From Rhodococcus sp. NBC_00297 (GTDB lineage: Bacteria > Actinomycetota > Actinomycetes > Mycobacteriales > Mycobacteriaceae), in contig NZ_CP108041.1 in NCBI RefSeq assembly GCF_036173065.1, positions 2,731,001-2,795,000 on the forward strand: 64,000 nt of DNA. Direction: 5' to 3'. The translations under genes and the position numbers were made by a program. Shown here one piece after another: positions 60,058-64,000 of the stretch. The notes under the pieces are model-generated. The model was given only the letters and a program-made list of their open reading frames with translations, did not search any database and had not been told where the DNA came from. Each line of letters starts with the position of its first letter. Position 1 is the first letter of the stretch.

Positions 60058-62121
60058 CTAGCGGGTGCCGCCCCCGAGCGTCCGCCACAGGAACGTGTAT
60101 GCCAGCGCGGATTTGAATGCGGCCTGCGCGTTGTCGGCCGCACCGCCGTGGCCGCCCTCGATGTTCTCGTAGTAGGAGACGTCGTACCCGTACTCCTCGA
60201 GGAGGGCGTCCATCTTGCGCGCGTGCCCGGGGTGCACACGGTCGTCCCTCGTCGACGTCGTGATGAGGATCGGCGGATACACACCGATCGAGTTCCCCGG
60301 CGGTGAGACGTTCTGGTACGGGCTGTACTCGGAGATGAAGGCCCACTCGTCGGGATCGTCGGGATCTCCGTACTCGGCCATCCACGACGCCCCGGCCAGG
60401 AGGCGGTGATACCGCTTCATGTCCAGGAGCGGCACCTGACACACGATGGCGCCGAACGACTCCGGGTATTTGGTGAGCATGATGCCCATGAGCAGGCCGC
60501 CGTTGCTGCCGCCCTGCGCGCCCAACTGGTCCGGGGTGGTGATGCCGCGCTCCACCAGATCGCTCGCGACCGCCGCGAAGTCCTCGTGCACCTTGTGTCG
60601 ACCGGACTTCAGCACCTCGGTGTGCCACGACGGCCCGTACTCGCCGCCGCCGCGGATGTTCGCCACCACGTAGGTACCGCCCCGAGCCAGCCAGGCCGCG
60701 CCGACCACGCCGCTGTACGAGGGGGTGAGTGAGACCTCGAAACCGCCGTATCCGTAGAGGAGGGTGGGGCCTGCGGCCGTCGGACGGTCCTGCGTTCCGG
60801 GGTTCCGTACGACGAAGTAGGGCACGCGTGTGCCGTCGAGTGAGGTGGCGAAGTACTGCTCGACCGCGAGGCCCGTGGTGTCGAAGAACGCGGGAGCGGA
60901 CTTCAGGACCTCGGGTTCGGTCCCGACGGTGCCCACCAGAAGAGTGGACGGAGTGAGGTGGCCGCTCGCGTCGAGGAAGTATTCGTCACCGCCGAACTCG
61001 GGGTCGGTGCCGATGACGGTGACGTCGACGGCGTCCGGGAGTCCCTGCAGGCGTTCGGAGGTGACCGTGTCGCCCAGCGTCACCACGTGCACGCTGGAGC
61101 GGACGTCCTCGAGCAGCACCATCAGCAGATGGTTCTCGGTCCACGCGTACTGGTGCAGCGACGTGCGGGCGTCGGGAGCGAAGACGACGACCAGATCCCT
61201 TGCACCGGAGAGGAACTCGTCGATCTTCGCGGCCACCAGCGACCCTGCGGCGTACTCGGTGCCGTCGACGGTCCATGCGGTCGTCAGGCGAACGGTCAAC
61301 CAGTTCTCGTGCAGGGACACCGAGGCATCGGTGGGCACGTCGAGGATCGTGGTCGATCCGTCTTCGTGAAGAATCGAGGTGACGGCGTTGAAGAAGTCGG
61401 TGGCGCGCTGGACCAGGCTGCGCTCGAAGCCGGGCGTCGCATCGTGCGAGGCGGACACCGCGACGTCGGTCTGCTCACCCTCGTACACGACGGGAGCCTC
61501 TGCGAGAGGAGTTCCACGGAGCCACCGGTGTGCGCGCCGGGGGTACCCGGAATCGGTGAGCGACCCGGGTCCGAGATCCGTGCCGACGAAGACCGTGTCC
61601 GCGTCGATCCAGTCGATGTCCGTCTTGGCCTCGGGGACGACGAAGCCACCCTCGTCGGGTGCGACGAAGGAGCGGGACGTGAGCGAGTACTCGCGGATCA
61701 CCGATGCGTCCGCGCCGCCGCGCGACAGGGAGATCAGCGCGCGGTCGAACGACGGACGGAGCACCTGCGCGCTCTTCCACACCCAGTTCTCGCCCTCGGC
61801 CTCGGCGAGAGCATCGAGATCGATGATGACGTCCCAGGCGGGACTGTCCTTCCGGTACTCCTCCATGGTGGTGCGCCGCCACAGCCCGCGGGGGTGCGAC
61901 GCGTCGTTCCAGAAGTTGTAGAGGTGGTCGCCGCGCTTGCGCGCGTACGGAATGCGAGCGTCGGTGTCGAGAATGCTCCGGATGTCGGTCTCGAGCGTCC
62001 GGAACTCGTCGTTCGCGGTGAACTCGTCGATCGTGCGCTCGTTACGGGCGCGCACCCACTCGAGGGCGGCGTCGCCGGTCACGTCTTCGAGCCACTCGTA
62101 CTTGTCGGTCACACGCACCAT
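60058..62121 (-). CDS. Prolyl oligopeptidase family serine peptidase
   Basis: A 687-residue enzyme of the S9 family. The N-terminal beta-propeller (about 1-400) restricts entry, and the C-terminal alpha/beta hydrolase domain has the nucleophile GGSNGGLLMG (about 526-535), the acid in STRDDRVHPGHARKM and the His in NIEGGHGGAADNA. It cleaves short peptides after Pro or related residues. It starts YEWLEDVTGDAALEWVRARN, the standard family opening. No signal peptide, so cytoplasmic. ATG at 62119-62121; it converges on ppk2. Confidence 0.92.
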   Translation of the reverse strand: MVRVTDKYEWLEDVTGDAALEWVRARNERTIDEFTANDEFRTLETDIRSILDTDARIPYARKRGDHLYNFWNDASHPRGLWRRTTMEEYRKDSPAWDVIIDLDALAEAEGENWVWKSAQVLRPSFDRALISLSRGGADASVIREYSLTSRSFVAPDEGGFVVPEAKTDIDWIDADTVFVGTDLGPGSLTDSGYPRRAHRWLRGTPLAEAPVVYEGEQTDVAVSASHDATPGFERSLVQRATDFFNAVTSILHEDGSTTILDVPTDASVSLHENWLTVRLTTAWTVDGTEYAAGSLVAAKIDEFLSGARDLVVVFAPDARTSLHQYAWTENHLLMVLLEDVRSSVHVVTLGDTVTSERLQGLPDAVDVTVIGTDPEFGGDEYFLDASGHLTPSTLLVGTVGTEPEVLKSAPAFFDTTGLAVEQYFATSLDGTRVPYFVVRNPGTQDRPTAAGPTLLYGYGGFEVSLTPSYSGVVGAAWLARGGTYVVANIRGGGEYGPSWHTEVLKSGRHKVHEDFAAVASDLVERGITTPDQLGAQGGSNGGLLMGIMLTKYPESFGAIVCQVPLLDMKRYHRLLAGASWMAEYGDPDDPDEWAFISEYSPYQNVSPPGNSIGVYPPILITTSTRDDRVHPGHARKMDALLEEYGYDVSYYENIEGGHGGAADNAQAAFKSALAYTFLWRTLGGGTR

Positions 62122-62279
62122 TCTGCCCGTGGGGCGACACCGCCGCCGCGTGCGGAAACAGCGCGTGGAGGAATCGTAGTGGCATCAAAACAAGATCGCG
62201 GTATGTTTATAGGGTAGTATCACGCCACAAAGGACGGAAAGAGTCCGTATTCGGTCGGGGAGACCATCACAGGGAGTGG
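62122..62279. promoter_or_regulatory. AT-rich divergent spacer
   Basis: The spacer between the leftward peptidase gene and the rightward glycosyltransferase-like gene. Positions 62176-62220 are AT-rich for this genome, with TATAGG and TAGTAT as possible -10 elements for the rightward gene; no matching -35 is convincing. GGGAG at 62271-62275 is its ribosome binding site. Confidence 0.4.
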
Positions 62280-62282
62280 ATG

Positions 62283-62972
62283 ATGACCGTGTCGATCCAG
62301 AGCGACGGCGTCGGAGCCGTGACGAACCACGATGTGGCGGGCCACGGTGTGACGGGTTCCAGGAGCCGTGTCCACGGCACCTCGGCTCGGGGAACCGACT
62401 ACGCCGGCGTGCACGTCGTGTACCTCGGTCACCGATCGGCGGTGGTCACGGCAGCGATGCGCCTGATCCTGCCCGGCGCCGAGGTGACCTTCGTCGAGGC
62501 GGATCGTCTGCACGAGCTGTCCGTCGACGGTGAGGCGATCGTCCTGATGGACGGGTCGCACGACCCGGCCGACGTCCCCACTCTCCTCGAGGCCGCGGCG
62601 CGCCGCAGTGTCGGCATGGTGGTGGGATCGCGCAGCACGACGGGTGGTCGAGACGGATCGTCCGCGCTGCGTCGCGTGGGCACGAGAGTGGCGAACGCGC
62701 TGATCCGGCACACCGCAGACCTGCCGCTGCGCGACGTCACCTCCAGCTTCCGCGTGTACACGGGCGACGCCTGGCGATCCATCGACGGCGCCGCGGCGCT
62801 TCGCGGAGGTCTCCTCCCGTCCCTCGTCACCTCCGCCCACGCCGTGCACCATCAGCGCTGGATCATTGCCGAGGTGCCGGTGAGCACGCGGCCGCTGTCG
62901 GGCACTGCGCGACCGAACGTCGGATCACTCCTGCGCACGGTCGTCGTTCTCGCGAGGCGCCGCCGGGCCTAG
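62283..62972 (+). CDS. Degenerate dolichol-P-mannose-synthase-like glycosyltransferase
   Basis: A 229-residue protein. Residues about 75-170 match the second half of a GT2 DPM1-like domain: VLMDGSHDPADVPTLLEA and VGSRSTTGGRDGSSALRRVGTRVANALIRHTADLPLRDVTSSFRVYTGDAW. The usual start (SVVIPTYNE) is missing and the DAD metal motif is reduced to a single Asp (LMDGSHDP). The first 45 residues are unlike other members. It may be non-catalytic or use another acceptor. ATG at 62283 sits seven bases from GGGAG; an ATG one codon earlier is possible. Confidence 0.65.
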   Translation: MTVSIQSDGVGAVTNHDVAGHGVTGSRSRVHGTSARGTDYAGVHVVYLGHRSAVVTAAMRLILPGAEVTFVEADRLHELSVDGEAIVLMDGSHDPADVPTLLEAAARRSVGMVVGSRSTTGGRDGSSALRRVGTRVANALIRHTADLPLRDVTSSFRVYTGDAWRSIDGAAALRGGLLPSLVTSAHAVHHQRWIIAEVPVSTRPLSGTARPNVGSLLRTVVVLARRRRA

Positions 62973-62982
62973 AGTCGTCCGG

Positions 62983-63600
62983 GTGACCGAACCCGACACC
63001 GAGGTGCGCTCTCAGCAAGGGCTGGACCGCATCGTGTTCTTCTCCGACGCGGTGGTGGCGATCGCCATCACGCTCGTCGTGCTCCCCCTCGTGGACAGTG
63101 CCCGCGACACCCCGGAGGGTGCGGGAGCGTTCCTGCGGGAGAACGGCTTCGCACTCGTCGCCGCGGGCATCAGTTTCGCGGTCATCGCGGGGTTCTGGCG
63201 CGATCATCACGCGCTCTTCACTCGTGTCACGGGGTACGACGAGGTCGTCGTGCGGCTCAACCTCCTGTGGCTCGCCGGCATCGTGCTGATGCCCGTGGCG
63301 ACCGTGCTGGAGGTCGCGGCTCCCCACGGGGACCCGTTGTCGGTGGGGCTGTACCTCGGGGTCATCGCCGTGACCATGATCGTGTCCCGTCTCCTCGCAG
63401 CACGCGTGCGCGCTGCGGGCTTCCTGCGTGGAGATCTGCGTCCCGGTGTGCGCGGCGCGGCGGTGCCCTGGGTTCCGGTCGCTCTGTTCCTGGTGGTCTC
63501 CGCGGTGGCGCTGCTCGTCCCGTCGGTGGGCCTCTACGCACTGCTCGCGATGCTGTTCGCCCCGTTGCTCTCTCGCGCGCTGGCCGGGGGTGCGCGGTGA
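62983..63600 (+). CDS. TMEM175-family potassium channel
   Basis: A 205-residue membrane protein of the TMEM175/DUF1211 family, with six helices and a single repeat per chain. The hallmark RIVFFSDAVVAIAITLVVLPLVD near the N-terminus (about 16-38) contains the FSD motif that forms the pore filter. Four such chains are expected to make a K+ channel. GTG at 62983. It overlaps the downstream dipeptidase start (GTGA). Confidence 0.88.
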   Translation: MTEPDTEVRSQQGLDRIVFFSDAVVAIAITLVVLPLVDSARDTPEGAGAFLRENGFALVAAGISFAVIAGFWRDHHALFTRVTGYDEVVVRLNLLWLAGIVLMPVATVLEVAAPHGDPLSVGLYLGVIAVTMIVSRLLAARVRAAGFLRGDLRPGVRGAAVPWVPVALFLVVSAVALLVPSVGLYALLAMLFAPLLSRALAGGAR

Positions 63601-64000
63601 CAGCGCTGTGGGAACAGCACACCTGCCTGCCGCTGTACGCGGACACCGACATCACCGAACTGGCGCGGTACGAGGCGGGGAGCTACCTCTCCGTCAACGT
63701 CGGCTACTCGCCCCACACGAAGGCGTCGGCGACGGAGTTGGCCACGACGTGGAGTGCGCGGGCACTCGCGGACGGTCGCTTCCTTCCGGCGCGGAGCGTG
63801 GCCGACATCGACGAGGCCCGACGACGGGGACTGCGTGCCCTCGCCTTCGACCTCGAAGACTCCGCTCCTCTCGACGGCGACCTCGACAACGTGCGCTACT
63901 TCGTCGAACTGGGCGTGCGCTCGATGCTGCCCACCTACAACCATGCGAACGCCGCGGGATGCGGATGCCTCGACGCCGTCGACACGGGTCTCACCGCCCA
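63597..64000 (+). CDS. Membrane dipeptidase (M19) family, start only
   Basis: The first 134 residues of an M19 renal-dipeptidase-type protein; the rest lies beyond the right edge. The first metal motif reads WEQHTCLPL, with Cys where family members usually have Asp (HxD). The downstream LAFDLEDSAPLDGDLDNVRYFVELGVRSMLPTYNHANAAGCGCLDAVDTGLTA is typical of the family. It may be active with altered metal binding or be repurposed. GTG at 63597 overlaps the TMEM175 stop by four bases. Confidence 0.82.
   Translation, partial: MTALWEQHTCLPLYADTDITELARYEAGSYLSVNVGYSPHTKASATELATTWSARALADGRFLPARSVADIDEARRRGLRALAFDLEDSAPLDGDLDNVRYFVELGVRSMLPTYNHANAAGCGCLDAVDTGLTA

Overview
The window is a 64 kb piece of a GC-rich actinobacterial chromosome, most likely from a Rhodococcus/Rhodococcoides-type member of the Nocardiaceae. 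The gene order def - DUF3263 - LytR_C protein - sodC - carboxylate-amine ligase ... CDC48-like AAA ATPase - pssA - psd ... groEL2 is, from general knowledge, the order seen in Mycobacterium tuberculosis around Rv0429c-Rv0440. Here it is interrupted by extra blocks, and no moeA2 is seen. GTG and TTG starts are frequent, genes are tightly packed with many 4-base overlaps, and I see no phage, insertion sequence, CRISPR, rRNA or tRNA.

Layout. 1-3.6 kb: peptide deformylase, DUF3263, LytR_C protein, lipoprotein Cu/Zn superoxide dismutase and a GCS2-type ligase. 3.7-10 kb: a six-gene Mrp/Mnh Na+/H+ antiporter operon (AB fused, C, D, E, F, G) read leftward. 10-19 kb: Nudix hydrolase, an unexplained pair of polytopic membrane proteins, a PEP-mutase-family enzyme, the AAA ATPase, a class I glutamine amidotransferase, phosphatidylserine synthase and decarboxylase, and a YeaQ-type membrane protein. 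19-25 kb: a sorbosone-dehydrogenase-type lipoprotein and an SRPBCC protein, then an ECF sigma factor locus facing an Asp23/AmaP-like envelope-stress operon. 25-31 kb: a DUF5997/LysR pair separated by a 21-bp tandem repeat, then a three-gene signalling module (receiver-thioredoxin-reductase fusion, cyclic-nucleotide-domain histidine kinase, UBP zinc finger). 31-38 kb: secreted and membrane proteins, a HAD phosphatase with a soluble Ser/Thr kinase, a frameshifted amino-acid permease, and groEL2 with a promoter and CIRCE operator. 38-43 kb: a DUF559 gene between imperfect direct repeats, an MpaB-family oxygenase with a TetR regulator, an epoxide-hydrolase-like enzyme, a small monooxygenase and a stand-alone LigD-type polymerase. 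43-53.5 kb: a glycan or deoxysugar cluster (two methyltransferase-like proteins, cytidylyltransferase, PIG-L deacetylase, two epimerase-type enzymes, GT2, flippase, class III aminotransferase, amine oxidase). 53.5-64 kb: htpG, small exported proteins, zwf, a PspC-like protein, ppk2, a prolyl oligopeptidase, a degenerate glycosyltransferase, a TMEM175 channel and the start of an M19 dipeptidase.

Candidates for undescribed biology are the 27.2-30.8 kb signalling module, the 20.9-24.8 kb sigma/Asp23/AmaP locus, and the 43.2-53.5 kb glycan cluster with its degenerate second methyltransferase. Several perfect inverted repeats sit over gene ends or starts (zwf/PspC, htpG/amine oxidase). All functions are read from motifs and neighbourhood only; no database search was run.
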